From: an uncultured bacterium
GTDB taxonomy: Bacteria; Desulfobacterota; BSN033; UBA1163
Direction: 5' to 3'
Assembly: GCA_938002255.1 (NCBI GenBank)
Contig: CALLAL010000011.1
Span: 41,129-105,128, forward strand
DNA: 64,000 nucleotides
Position numbers and translations under genes: made by a program
Notes under the pieces: generated by a model
The model's database searches: none
Told to the model about the DNA's origin: nothing
What the model saw: the letters and a program-made list of their open reading frames with translations, nothing else
In this document: positions 1 to 8,205 of the stretch, one piece after another
How the letters are laid out: the number at the start of each line of letters is the position of its first letter
How positions within the stretch are numbered: position 1 is the stretch's first letter

Positions 1-2
1 AG

Positions 3-1994
3 GCAGAGGTGCTCCATGGACTTGAACCAATTACCTTTCAATCGGGAAAAGCCGATTATCAGCTTTCCGTTCGAGGGAAACTTAAATCTCCCCTTCATTT
101 TCAGCATCAGGGAAGTTATTTTCTCTCCAAAGTTCGTCTCATCCATGCCCAGATTCCTTTCAGTATTGCCATCGAGGAAGGGAGATTGAATCTCTCGAAT
201 GGGGAGGTTCGATGGTCTGATGGGAAAATCGAATTTGGCCATTCTTCTCTTCTGACCCATGGTTTATGGAAAAGCGGGGGTACCCTTGACATGATCACTC
301 GAGGGAAGGTCGATCTTAAAAACCTCTTCGCCCTTTCGCAATCCTCCCTTTTTCCGAAAGAGACACGCCTCAAGATCGAGAAGATACAGAGCCTTTCAGG
401 CACAGGTCAGATTGCCTTCCGGGGAAGGAGGACGATCCCAACTCAGCCGTTTTCCTACGATGTTGAACTTTCCCCCAGAGAAGCCTCTTTCCTGATAAGA
501 GGTTATTCTCATCCGATTCTCCTTCGAGAGGGTTCTCTCTCTTTGTCCCGTGAGGGGATCGTCTTTTCCAAATTAAAGATCCAGTCCTTAAATTCATCGC
601 TTCTTTTGGATGGAACCGTAAAGCAGAAGTTGTGGAATCTCCTAACCGCTGGTTTTGTGGATCTGAGACAGATTCACACCTTGCTCAGAATGCCCTTCTT
701 TCCAGATTCAATTCGAACCCAAATGGATGAAGTCCAGGATCTTGCTGGTGGGATGGACCTTCGCTTAACATGGACCGGGAGCATTGAACAGGGATTAGAC
801 GCGATCCGAGAAGGAGAGATCTCATTGAAAGGAGTCTCTTTGCGACATCGGAAAATTCCTGCTCCTCTCTCACAGATCGAGGGAAACCTTCTCTTCTCTC
901 CTCAATTGATTCAATGGAATCGACTGAAAGGAAAGCTCGTGGATTCAACCCTGATCCTATCGGGAGTCGCTCCACGTTTCCAAACTAGGCCCAAGGGAAC
1001 CGGAGCAGAAAACGTTCGCAAGCTTTTTCTGCAACTGACCTCTACACACCTTGACCTCGATCTATTTTTCCCCAAACACGAACCTACCTCTCCGGTCTCT
1101 TTTAAGAAAATCGGGGAGTGGCTCTCCCTCTGGACGATGGAAGGAACCATGGAGATTCAGGAAGGGAGGTTCCGAAATTTTTATTTTAAAAACTTCAAAT
1201 GTGAAATGAAGACGCTTGATGGGAAGTTAATGCTCCGTCCTTTTGAACTAAAAGCCTTTGATGGAAATCTCTGGGGTGAAGCCTGGCTTCAACCCTCTGA
1301 AGATGGGATTCGGTTTGAAATCACTCCTCGCCTTTCTCACTTGGAAGTCACCCCTTTTCTACGAACCCTTCTGAATAAAGAAGAAGAGGAAAAGATGTCT
1401 GTCACAGGAAGGATCTATGTGGATCGGGTTCAGCTCCGTGGAGAAGGAGAGACCCTTCAGAAGATGAAAGAATCTCTTCAGGGAGCGTTAAGACTCGAAC
1501 TCGAGAATGGGGTTATCGAAAGAGGGAATATCCTGGCAAAGATCTTTTCCATCCTCAATGTCTCTCAGCTCTTTAAGGGAAGACTTCCTGATTTAAAGAC
1601 AAGGGGGCTTCCCTATCAGCGCATCTCCGCAACCTTTCGAATCAAAGACGGCGTTGCTTTCACAGAGGATTTTTTGGTCGATAGCGACGCCATGAGGATT
1701 ACGGCCGTCGGAAATTTGGATTTGGGTAGGAATCGGATCGATATAAAAGTTGGAGTCCATCCGCTTGGCACGGTTGATACGATCTTAAGCAACATTCCCA
1801 TTGCAGGCTATATCCTCACCGGAAAGGATAAAGCCTTCCTCTCTTATGTCTATGAGGTCAAGGGAGACCTCGACGACCCTAAGATTGAACCCATTCCCTT
1901 TAAGGCGGTTGGGGAGGGTCTTATCGGCATATTCAAACGCCTTCTTGAAACTCCATTGAGACCCTTTCAGAAGCATCAATCGAATAATAAATAG
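3..1994 (+). CDS. AsmA-like envelope protein, 5' end missing
   Basis: The frame is open to the left edge, so the gene starts outside the window; at least 663 codons are visible. The GTG at 9 has no room for a ribosome binding site and is probably internal. The chain alternates short beta-rich segments. The last 150 residues (segment with SDAMRITAVGNLDLG and PIAGYILTGKD) match the C-terminal region of AsmA/YhdP-type proteins, which form long beta-groove bridges moving lipids between the inner and outer membrane of diderm bacteria. The N-terminal membrane anchor expected for this family would lie upstream of the window. It is followed by a 185-bp gap and then nrdD, with no operon link. Family assignment is good; lipid transport is inferred from the family. 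Confidence 0.75.
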   Translation, partial: AEVLHGLEPITFQSGKADYQLSVRGKLKSPLHFQHQGSYFLSKVRLIHAQIPFSIAIEEGRLNLSNGEVRWSDGKIEFGHSSLLTHGLWKSGGTLDMITRGKVDLKNLFALSQSSLFPKETRLKIEKIQSLSGTGQIAFRGRRTIPTQPFSYDVELSPREASFLIRGYSHPILLREGSLSLSREGIVFSKLKIQSLNSSLLLDGTVKQKLWNLLTAGFVDLRQIHTLLRMPFFPDSIRTQMDEVQDLAGGMDLRLTWTGSIEQGLDAIREGEISLKGVSLRHRKIPAPLSQIEGNLLFSPQLIQWNRLKGKLVDSTLILSGVAPRFQTRPKGTGAENVRKLFLQLTSTHLDLDLFFPKHEPTSPVSFKKIGEWLSLWTMEGTMEIQEGRFRNFYFKNFKCEMKTLDGKLMLRPFELKAFDGNLWGEAWLQPSEDGIRFEITPRLSHLEVTPFLRTLLNKEEEEKMSVTGRIYVDRVQLRGEGETLQKMKESLQGALRLELENGVIERGNILAKIFSILNVSQLFKGRLPDLKTRGLPYQRISATFRIKDGVAFTEDFLVDSDAMRITAVGNLDLGRNRIDIKVGVHPLGTVDTILSNIPIAGYILTGKDKAFLSYVYEVKGDLDDPKIEPIPFKAVGEGLIGIFKRLLETPLRPFQKHQSNNK

Positions 1995-2076
1995 GATGTG
2001 ATGAACAAGCCTATCGCTCGATGGGGGATAAAAATTTTGAAAACACTAATGTTTTTTTCACAAAGTTAATTTTCCC

Positions 2077-2106
2077 TTGACAAATCACAACATGTTGTTG
2101 TATTGA
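2077..2106 (+). promoter_or_regulatory. sigma70-type promoter of nrdD
   Basis: TTGACA at 2077-2082 and TATTGA at 2101-2106 are separated by 18 bp. They lie about 75 bp before the nrdD start. The -35 is perfect and the -10 is moderate. The spacer is occupied by a putative NrdR box, so a repressor bound here would exclude RNA polymerase. Confidence 0.6.
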
Positions 2107-2131
2107 ATAGCGGTCATACTAAATATAGCCC
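2085..2131 (+). promoter_or_regulatory. Tandem NrdR boxes
   Basis: Two 16-bp sites lie at 2085-2100 (core CAACATGTTG) and 2116-2131 (core CTAAATATAG). Both fit the published NrdR consensus acaCwAtATaTwGtgt at its strongly conserved core positions (C-w-A, central AT, T-w-G). They are separated by 15 bp, 31 bp centre to centre, which is the three-helical-turn spacing known for NrdR operators. The first box fills the -35/-10 spacer of the nrdD promoter and the second lies at the start of the transcript. NrdR is an ATP/dATP-sensing repressor of ribonucleotide reductase genes; its own gene is not in the window. Confidence 0.75.
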
Positions 2132-2179
2132 ATCATTAATCCTAACATCGCCAAAATTCACATTCCAAGGGATACGAAA

Positions 2180-4345
2180 ATGTCAAATGTAATTGGAATC
2201 AAAGAGGAACGGAAAAATTTGAAAGTTGGGGACTCGACTCTACGACAAGAGTTCGAAACAACCGATATGGCTCTTTTTGTTCGCACCTCTGAAGAGTCGA
2301 TGAACGATTGGAATCGCCAGAGGATTGTTGATGCCCTGATCCGGGAGACCTATATTGACGCCGGTACAGCGAAAGAGATCGCCAAAGAGGTAGAAGATCT
2401 TATCTTCTCCTCTAAGATCAAGATGATTACCGCCCCTCTGATCCGCGAACTGGTTAACACCAAATTGATCGAAAGAGGATTGGAACAAGCCCGTAAAATG
2501 CACACCCGTCTGGGAATGCCTCTCTATGATGTGGATCAACTCATTCTCCATCCTAACAAGGAAAATGCAAATGTTCCTCACGGGCCAGAGGCGACTAACC
2601 TTACCCTTGCGGAAAGGATCAAGAAAGAGTATGCGCTTCTTTCTGTTTTCTCTCAAGAAACTGCAGATGCCCATATGAGGGGGGATATTCATCTCCACGA
2701 TCTCGGGTTTGTAGACCGTCCCTATTGCAGTGGGCAATCTCTCGAGTATATCAAGCGATTTGGCCTTAGCCTCCCCAATTCGATCGCCATGGCCAAGCCT
2801 GCAAAACATCCGGAAGTGCTTCTCGCTCATATGGTGAAATTTGCAGCTGCTCTGCAGAGCAACTTCGCCGGAGCCATCGGCTGGGATTCGGTCAATCTAT
2901 TCTTTGCTCCTTACCTGGTGGGAATGTCAGACCGCGACCTCGAGCAATTGGCGCAGATGATGATCTTCGAATTTTCCCAGCAGGCGGTTGCCCGGGGAGG
3001 TCAAGCGATCTTTACAGACCTCAATCTCTACTGGGAGGTTCCCAAACATTTTGAAAACGTTCCTGCCATTGGGCCCGGAGGAGTGACCACCGGAAAGAAT
3101 TACAGCGACTATCTCAGGGAATCTCAACGGTTTGCTTGGGCCCTCTTCAATGTCTATCTGGATGGAGATGGATCTGGGAGGCCTTTTTTCTTTCCCAAAC
3201 CTCTCGTTCATATTACAGAGAAATTCTTCCAGACCCCTGGCCATTTCGATTTTCTTCATCATATCTGTGAAGTTGCTTCAGAAAAGGGGAATACGTATTT
3301 TGTCCTCGATCGAGGAGAGACTGCGAAAATCTCAGAATGCTGTCGCCTTAGCTTTAAACTGGAGCAATCCGATCTCGAAGATGCCAAAGAACCCTGGAAG
3401 ATGCGATATTGTGCCCTTCAGAATGTCACACTCAATCTTCCAAGAATTGCCTACCTCGCCAAAGGGGAGGATACCCGACTGTTTGCCCACCTGACAGAGT
3501 TCATCGAAATTGCGGTCAAGGCGCACCTCGAGAAGAAAGCTTTTATTGAAAAGCTTCTCTCCATCGGTGAGCGAGGCCCGCTTGCTCTCCTCGCGATGAA
3601 TCGGGATGGTTCTCCTTATCTTAGAATGCATCGCGTAAGCTATCTCATCGGGATGGTGGGATTGAATGAAATGGTTCAAATCCATACGGGGCAGGAGATG
3701 CACCAGTCCAAACAGGCCTTTAAATTCGGTCTGAAGGTGATTGCTCATATGAAACTGCTCGTAGATAAGATGAGCGAACGTTACGGCATGCATTTTGTTC
3801 TTGAACAGACGCCTGCTGAATCAACGGCTTATCGGTTTGCCAAACTTGATCTCCGATATCATTCTCCTCAATCGGGACACATCGTTAAAGGAGACCTTTC
3901 CAAAGGAGAGGTTTACTATACCAATTCAACCTACCTCAATAATAGTGCTGTCCTGAATCCCATTGAACGGGTCAGGCAGGAAGGACTCTTCCATCCCCTG
4001 ATTGAAGCGGGCGCCTTGACCCATATCTGGTTGGGTGAAGCAAAACCTTCTAAAACGTCGCTTGCCAATTTTGTGATCAAGACCTTTCGACAGACGCAAA
4101 ATGACCAGATTGCTTTTTCTCCTGAGTTTACAACCTGTAATGCATGCAATCGAACGAGCAGGGGGCTCCGATCCATTTGCTCTTACTGTGGCTCAAAAGA
4201 GGTGGATGGGATCACCCGAATCACTGGTTACTTCACCAAACTCTCCAGCTGGAACAAGGGAAAGCTTGGTGAACTTCGAAACCGCTATCGAAACCAGGCC
4301 TACCTTCAAACTAAAGAGGGAGATACCGTTCTGATGGCTGGATAA
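2180..4345 (+). CDS. nrdD: Anaerobic ribonucleoside-triphosphate reductase (class III)
   Basis: Oxygen-sensitive glycyl radical enzyme that reduces NTPs to dNTPs for DNA synthesis. The 721 residues show an N-terminal ATP-cone (about 28-118) for allosteric control, the barrel with a Cys pair in ISECCRLSF (387/388) that should hold the thiyl-radical cysteine, a zinc site made of two CxxC pairs (CNAC and CSYC, about 652-670), and the glycyl radical motif RITGYF with the radical Gly near 683, followed by the conserved SSWNKGK. The length is normal. The start has AAGGGA 8 bases upstream. It is followed by a thioredoxin-like gene and the activase, a complete class III set. Regulation is probably by NrdR (two boxes upstream). 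No class I or II reductase is in the window. Confidence 0.97.
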   Translation: MSNVIGIKEERKNLKVGDSTLRQEFETTDMALFVRTSEESMNDWNRQRIVDALIRETYIDAGTAKEIAKEVEDLIFSSKIKMITAPLIRELVNTKLIERGLEQARKMHTRLGMPLYDVDQLILHPNKENANVPHGPEATNLTLAERIKKEYALLSVFSQETADAHMRGDIHLHDLGFVDRPYCSGQSLEYIKRFGLSLPNSIAMAKPAKHPEVLLAHMVKFAAALQSNFAGAIGWDSVNLFFAPYLVGMSDRDLEQLAQMMIFEFSQQAVARGGQAIFTDLNLYWEVPKHFENVPAIGPGGVTTGKNYSDYLRESQRFAWALFNVYLDGDGSGRPFFFPKPLVHITEKFFQTPGHFDFLHHICEVASEKGNTYFVLDRGETAKISECCRLSFKLEQSDLEDAKEPWKMRYCALQNVTLNLPRIAYLAKGEDTRLFAHLTEFIEIAVKAHLEKKAFIEKLLSIGERGPLALLAMNRDGSPYLRMHRVSYLIGMVGLNEMVQIHTGQEMHQSKQAFKFGLKVIAHMKLLVDKMSERYGMHFVLEQTPAESTAYRFAKLDLRYHSPQSGHIVKGDLSKGEVYYTNSTYLNNSAVLNPIERVRQEGLFHPLIEAGALTHIWLGEAKPSKTSLANFVIKTFRQTQNDQIAFSPEFTTCNACNRTSRGLRSICSYCGSKEVDGITRITGYFTKLSSWNKGKLGELRNRYRNQAYLQTKEGDTVLMAG

Positions 4346-4367
4346 CTGCCGGATGTGACAACACGAT

Positions 4368-4431
4368 AGAACGGTAGACCAAGAACAATCCGTTCATCAA
4401 CCGTTCTGACTTCGTCGTTTTATTTTCTTTC
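4368..4431 (+). terminator. Terminator/attenuator between nrdD and the thioredoxin-like gene
   Basis: AGAACGGT (4368-4375) pairs with ACCGTTCT (4400-4407) around an inner GAAC/GTTC stem (4383-4386, 4392-4395). A T-rich tract (GTTTTATTTTC) begins about 10 bases later. The T tract is not directly at the stem base, so this is weaker than a canonical intrinsic terminator. The last codons of nrdD carry a second ACCGTTCTGA that could compete for the same pairing partner. Confidence 0.45.
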
Positions 4432-4442
4432 AAGGAGCGCCC

Positions 4443-4709
4443 ATGGAATCGATTAAAATCTTTGTGAAAGCCAAATGCCCGAGATGTCCTGCTGCTAAAG
4501 AGATTGGAATCGAGCTGGAGAAAGAGGGCGTCCCGGTTTTTCATTATGATCTGGACACCCTTGACGGCCTTGCAGAGGCCTCCTTCTATAGTGTTCTCTC
4601 CACTCCAACTTTCATCATTGAGGATGAAGAAGAGAGGGAGTTAGCCAGCTGGAGAGGGATGGTGCCAACCCTCCAGGAGATCAAACAGTATCTCTCCCTG
4701 GGCAGATGA
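4443..4709 (+). CDS. Thioredoxin/glutaredoxin-like protein (NrdH-like)
   Basis: This 88-residue thioredoxin-fold protein has a redox CPRC motif (residues 12-15) and the cis-proline loop STPTF. Small dithiol proteins of this type often sit beside nrdD. Here it lies between the reductase and its activase, so it probably keeps the reductase or activase cysteines reduced or recycles the reductant. An AAGGAG sits 5 bases before the ATG, so translation should be strong. A hairpin in the 97-bp leader may tune expression relative to nrdD. The CPRC dipeptide differs from glutaredoxin CPYC and thioredoxin CGPC; the partner is therefore inferred from context only. Confidence 0.85.
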   Translation: MESIKIFVKAKCPRCPAAKEIGIELEKEGVPVFHYDLDTLDGLAEASFYSVLSTPTFIIEDEEERELASWRGMVPTLQEIKQYLSLGR

Positions 4710-4818
4710 AATGTTTCCCTGGGGTCCTCCTGAGCCATCCATCCGAAACGGAAAGAATGGAAGGGCGGGACAGGGTTTGGGGTTTCCTCCTCCTGGGAGA
4801 GGAGCGTTGAATTTAACG

Positions 4819-5499
4819 ATGGTGGAGATTAAAGGATTTCTGGAGACGTCTTTTATCGAATGGCCGGGAAGGATCTGTGCGGTTCTTTTCCTGCCTCATT
4901 GCAACTTTCGTTGTCCCTATTGTCATAACCATCCCTTGATCTTCTATCCGGAAGAGTTTGTTTCTATCGCCCTGGAAGATGTGCTTGGTCGACTGCAGTC
5001 TTTCGAGGGATGGATTGACGGAGTCTGTATCACAGGTGGGGAACCCACGCTTCATCCCGATCTTTCCAATTTGATTCATCAACTGAAAGCCAGAGGGTTT
5101 CCAGTGAAACTGGATACCAATGGGTCCAACCCAGACATCATTGAAAGACTTCTTGAGGAGAGGACCATTGACGTTATTTCCATGGACGTGAAAGCGCCGC
5201 TCGATCCATTCAGCTACCGAAAAGCAGTGGGGAGTCCGGTCGACTTTCACCGGATCTTAAGATCCATTGAGATTATCAAACGAGGAAAGGTTGAGTACCA
5301 ATTTCGAATGACCGTTGTTCCAACGCTCCATGGCATGGAGGAAATTCAGACATTGGCAAAACAATTACGTGTAGGTCCAAGGTTCATCCTTCAGAATTTT
5401 AACCCAGAGAATCCATTGGATGAATCTTTGCGAAGAATCCATCCTTATGATCCGGCTTTCTTAAAAGAGATTGAACATCAGATCCAGGCCATTGGATGA
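4819..5499 (+). CDS. nrdG: Anaerobic RNR activating protein (radical SAM, NrdG2 type)
   Basis: Radical SAM enzyme that uses a [4Fe-4S] cluster and SAM to make the glycyl radical on NrdD. The cluster motif CNFRCPYC is present, followed by the GGEPTLHPD motif and VKLDTNGSNP. The protein (226 aa) opens with the usual lead of this subfamily (FLETSFIEWPGR). I start it at the ATG at 4819; the frame stays open upstream to 4711, but that part is low-complexity and Pro/Gly-rich, unlike the family. A TTG at 4807 with GGGAGAG before it is an alternative. The Shine-Dalgarno is enclosed in a hairpin (4787-4804). Confidence 0.93.
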   Translation: MVEIKGFLETSFIEWPGRICAVLFLPHCNFRCPYCHNHPLIFYPEEFVSIALEDVLGRLQSFEGWIDGVCITGGEPTLHPDLSNLIHQLKARGFPVKLDTNGSNPDIIERLLEERTIDVISMDVKAPLDPFSYRKAVGSPVDFHRILRSIEIIKRGKVEYQFRMTVVPTLHGMEEIQTLAKQLRVGPRFILQNFNPENPLDESLRRIHPYDPAFLKEIEHQIQAIG

Positions 5500-5596
5500 A
5501 CGGGTAGAACCTTTGAAAGATAAATTGTTAAACCAAATTTGATATATCTCATCATATCTCAAGATTTTAAGCTCTCTTCCTGGAAAAGAGGTCGAG

Positions 5597-6598
5597 ATGA
5601 CTACAGAGGTCTTGGAGAGAGAAAGCCGTTTGTTTAAGTCCCTTCTTGAGGTTCTCCCTGATCCTTTCTTTGTTCTTAATTGTAAAGGGGAGATTTTGCA
5701 GGTCAATTCGAAGGGAAGTGAACTTTTGGGCTATGCTCCAGAGACCCTTCAGGGAAAGGCCTTCATCGACCTCATTGCCTCTGAAGACCTGCGAGTTTTC
5801 CACGAAGGCTTCGAGAAAATGGGTCAGGGATTAACCCTCTTCCTAAACCTTCGAGTGATCCATCATCTGAAGGAAGAAATTCCTGTCGTCTGCTCGGGGT
5901 CTCTTCGTGGAGAAGCCTACTGGATCTCCTTAAAAGATCTTAGGGAGAAGATCCGGATGATGGAGGAAAAGGAAAAAGTAAAACAGATGCTCATGGAAGT
6001 CACTCGGGAAAGAGATCAATATGCGAAAGAATTGCAGGTGATGCGGGATCTCATGAGAGAGAAGACCCGAGAAGTAGAAAAGATGAAGGAGGAGGCCATC
6101 CTGCTTTCCTATACAGACGACCTCACCGGTATCTATAACCACAGGTTTTTTATTCACCAATTGACTCTCGAGGTAGAGCGTCAGAAGCGATATGCTTCCC
6201 CTCTCTCTCTGCTCATGATCGACATCGACTATTTTAAGCATTATAACGATCACAACGGACATCTGGCTGGTGATGAGGCGTTAAAAGGGATTGCCCTTCG
6301 AATTCAGCATGGGGTACGCCAAAGCGATATCGTTGCCCGCTATGGAGGAGAGGAATTTGTCGCCATCCTGGTCAACACGGGAAAAGATCAAGCCATAGAG
6401 ATTGCAGAAAGGGTGAGGAAGATCGTTGCTGAGGCGTCTTTTCCCAATGAGAAAGAACAGCCCAATGGGGATCTGACGGTGAGTATCGGCGTAGCCACTT
6501 TTGCCCCCCCCGTCTCTACCCTTACGGATCTGATCCGTGCGGCCGACAACGCCCTTTATCGGGCTAAGAGGGCAGGACGAAATCGTGTTGAGGGATGA
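5597..6598 (+). CDS. PAS-GGDEF diguanylate cyclase
   Basis: Makes the second messenger c-di-GMP from two GTP. Residues 10-110 form a PAS sensor domain, 112-165 a charged coiled coil, and 168-333 a GGDEF domain with an intact active motif GGEEF. An RxxD inhibitory site (RQSD) lies five residues before it, so product feedback is expected. There is no signal peptide or membrane helix, so it should be cytosolic; the PAS ligand is unknown. One base separates it from the Nudix gene. A PilZ-domain protein, a possible c-di-GMP receptor, is encoded 4.3 kb downstream. Start chosen at an ATG preceded by AGAGG. Confidence 0.95.
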   Translation: MTTEVLERESRLFKSLLEVLPDPFFVLNCKGEILQVNSKGSELLGYAPETLQGKAFIDLIASEDLRVFHEGFEKMGQGLTLFLNLRVIHHLKEEIPVVCSGSLRGEAYWISLKDLREKIRMMEEKEKVKQMLMEVTRERDQYAKELQVMRDLMREKTREVEKMKEEAILLSYTDDLTGIYNHRFFIHQLTLEVERQKRYASPLSLLMIDIDYFKHYNDHNGHLAGDEALKGIALRIQHGVRQSDIVARYGGEEFVAILVNTGKDQAIEIAERVRKIVAEASFPNEKEQPNGDLTVSIGVATFAPPVSTLTDLIRAADNALYRAKRAGRNRVEG

Positions 6599-6599
6599 G

Positions 6600-7037
6600 A
6601 TGAAAACGATCTTGGTGGCAGCGGGGGTGATGATTCAACAGGAAAGAGTGCTGGTGACTCAGAGGAAGAAAGAGTCCATCCGTGGGTTGCTCTGGGAATT
6701 CCCAGGAGGGAAAGTGAGAGAGGGTGAGGATCCCAGAAAGGCCCTTCGAAGGGAGTTGATGGAGGAACTTGACATTGAGGTAGAGGTTGGAAAACCATTG
6801 GAAGTGGTCTTCTATGTCTATCCAGAATATCCGGTTTTGCTTCTCGCTTTCTGGTGCCACCTCCAACAGGGAATTCCAAAACCTTTGGGATGTCAAGACC
6901 TACGCTGGGTCCCTTATGAGGAGTTAAACCTTCTGCCTATAGCGCCTGCGGATGAGCCCATTCGGCAACACCTTCTCTGTTGCAAAAGGTTGAGCGGACC
7001 GTCTGCTTGCTCTCCACCTTACCCCCATTGCCCTTGA
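6600..7037 (+). CDS. Nudix hydrolase, MutT-like (deoxy)nucleoside triphosphate pyrophosphohydrolase
   Basis: This 145-residue protein carries a Nudix box running from GGKVREGE through RRELMEEL (G-x5-E-x7-REU-x-EE), with the last Gly replaced by Asp (LDI). The IRGLLWEFPGGK lead and the Trp near 102 (LRWVPYEEL) are typical of MutT-type 8-oxo-dGTP sanitising enzymes, though substrate cannot be read from sequence. The ATG lies one base after the cyclase stop, which indicates translational coupling. The C-terminal tail (Cys-, Ser- and Pro-rich) is unlike the family. The coding end overlaps a strong G/C hairpin. Confidence 0.9.
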   Translation: MKTILVAAGVMIQQERVLVTQRKKESIRGLLWEFPGGKVREGEDPRKALRRELMEELDIEVEVGKPLEVVFYVYPEYPVLLLAFWCHLQQGIPKPLGCQDLRWVPYEELNLLPIAPADEPIRQHLLCCKRLSGPSACSPPYPHCP

Positions 7038-7061
7038 GGGCTGGGGATGGGGGATGCTTTT
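7022..7061 (+). terminator. Candidate intrinsic terminator at end of the Nudix gene
   Basis: CCCCCAT (7022-7028) pairs with ATGGGGG (7047-7053), and inside it GCCC-TTGA-GGGC (7030-7041) forms a second stem. A short CTTTTG follows. The T run is only four bases, so termination strength is uncertain. The structure overlaps the stop codon. Confidence 0.45.
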
Positions 7062-7200
7062 GCCCGTCATTCCTTCCAGGTTCCCATAGATTTGTTCCTT
7101 CTTCTCCTTTCATGGAGTTTGGTCCATCTTCACAGTCCCTCGTGCGAACGGGGTGAAAAAGGGTGTTTAAATTAAAATCCTATGGGGGAGGAGGATTTCG

Positions 7201-8052
7201 ATGTCCAAAGATCCGCTTCAGCGATATGCGGAGAGCCTTCAAAGGACGATTGAGCATAACTTCAATTATCTCAAAGAAGCAGTCGAGAACTTCAAGGGAC
7301 TCTGCCAGATTGTCACTCCTGAAAAAAGGGTTCCTCAGGATGTAATCATTGATATCCGTGAGCTCTATAAAGAGATTCGGGATCGACTCACAGAGATTAA
7401 AGCCATCCAACAAGTTCTTCAGGGTAAATATAGGCAGTATTACCGCCGGGATTCGATTCGTGATAAATCGATTTTGGAATTTGGTTTTTTAGTTAAAAAT
7501 CTTTATTCAAAGGTGGAATATACCTTGCTCCAAAAGCAAGCCATAGCTCATCCACAACAGAGCCATTCCCCCAAACAGGAGAAGAGGAGTTTTCCATCTC
7601 AATGGTTTCATTCCAAAGAACACCAGGTTACATTGATGCGAAATCTCCGGATACTTCATGAACTCGATTATGAACTCCCCAAATCTTCAGAAACATCGGA
7701 GAAACGGGAGGTTCTTCAGGGGCAAAAACGACATCTTACCCTCTTTTGTTTGAAAGGAGAGCCAGGGGTTGTTGAGACGATCCATGCTCGATTACGGTTA
7801 CGGGAACATGATCTCCTCGAACGTTATTCCCAGGATGAACTCCATGGATTGCTCACCCATCTACGAGAGGTGGATCCGGAAGAGGTTGAGAGAATTTTTC
7901 AACGGCTGATTCAGCATGAGGAGTTTTCAGAGCTTCGATGTCTCTTGATGTTCGTAAATAATCCTGCGCTTCTCGAGAGCCAACTCATGGAAAGAATTCG
8001 AGAGACCCTTCAAGGGATGGAAAAAGGGGAGGTAAAGACTCTGAAGATTTAG
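7201..8052 (+). CDS. Hypothetical helical protein
   Basis: I do not recognise a family. The 283 residues are strongly helical and charged, without signal peptide or membrane segment. Residues 1-115 look like a long helical bundle or coiled coil; 115-140 is a Gln/Ser/Pro linker; the rest is again helical, with acidic segments near the C-terminus (REVDPEEVERIFQRL). A strong GGAGGAGG ribosome binding site precedes the ATG. The gene stands alone between a hairpin terminator candidate and the promoter of the next gene. No Cys cluster, nucleotide-binding loop or repeat is visible. Codon use is like its neighbours. Confidence 0.75.
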   Translation: MSKDPLQRYAESLQRTIEHNFNYLKEAVENFKGLCQIVTPEKRVPQDVIIDIRELYKEIRDRLTEIKAIQQVLQGKYRQYYRRDSIRDKSILEFGFLVKNLYSKVEYTLLQKQAIAHPQQSHSPKQEKRSFPSQWFHSKEHQVTLMRNLRILHELDYELPKSSETSEKREVLQGQKRHLTLFCLKGEPGVVETIHARLRLREHDLLERYSQDELHGLLTHLREVDPEEVERIFQRLIQHEEFSELRCLLMFVNNPALLESQLMERIRETLQGMEKGEVKTLKI

Positions 8053-8127
8053 AAATTATCTCAAACGGTTAATGAGAACATACCACAAAGAATTTCCTTG
8101 TTACCAATGAGATTTCTTTTTTTTCGT

Positions 8128-8156
8128 TTGACACCTTTGGGGCAAACCGTTATAAA
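8128..8156 (+). promoter_or_regulatory. Strong sigma70-type promoter before the MgtE-like sensor gene
   Basis: TTGACA at 8128-8133 and TATAAA at 8151-8156 have exactly 17 bp between them. Transcription would start near 8163, about 43 bases before the ATG. The promoter should drive the sensor gene and the Nramp-like gene together. An eight-base T run (8117-8124) just upstream may mark the end of the preceding transcript. Confidence 0.75.
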
Positions 8157-8205
8157 GGGTCTTGAGCCCAAACCAAACCTTTAAATATCTAAAAGATCCC
8201 CAATC

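Noticed and set aside
8050..8124. Terminator after the orphan helical gene (AGAAAT...ATTTCT then T8)
   Set aside because: The arms are interrupted and separated by about 50 nt; pairing is poor despite the good T run.
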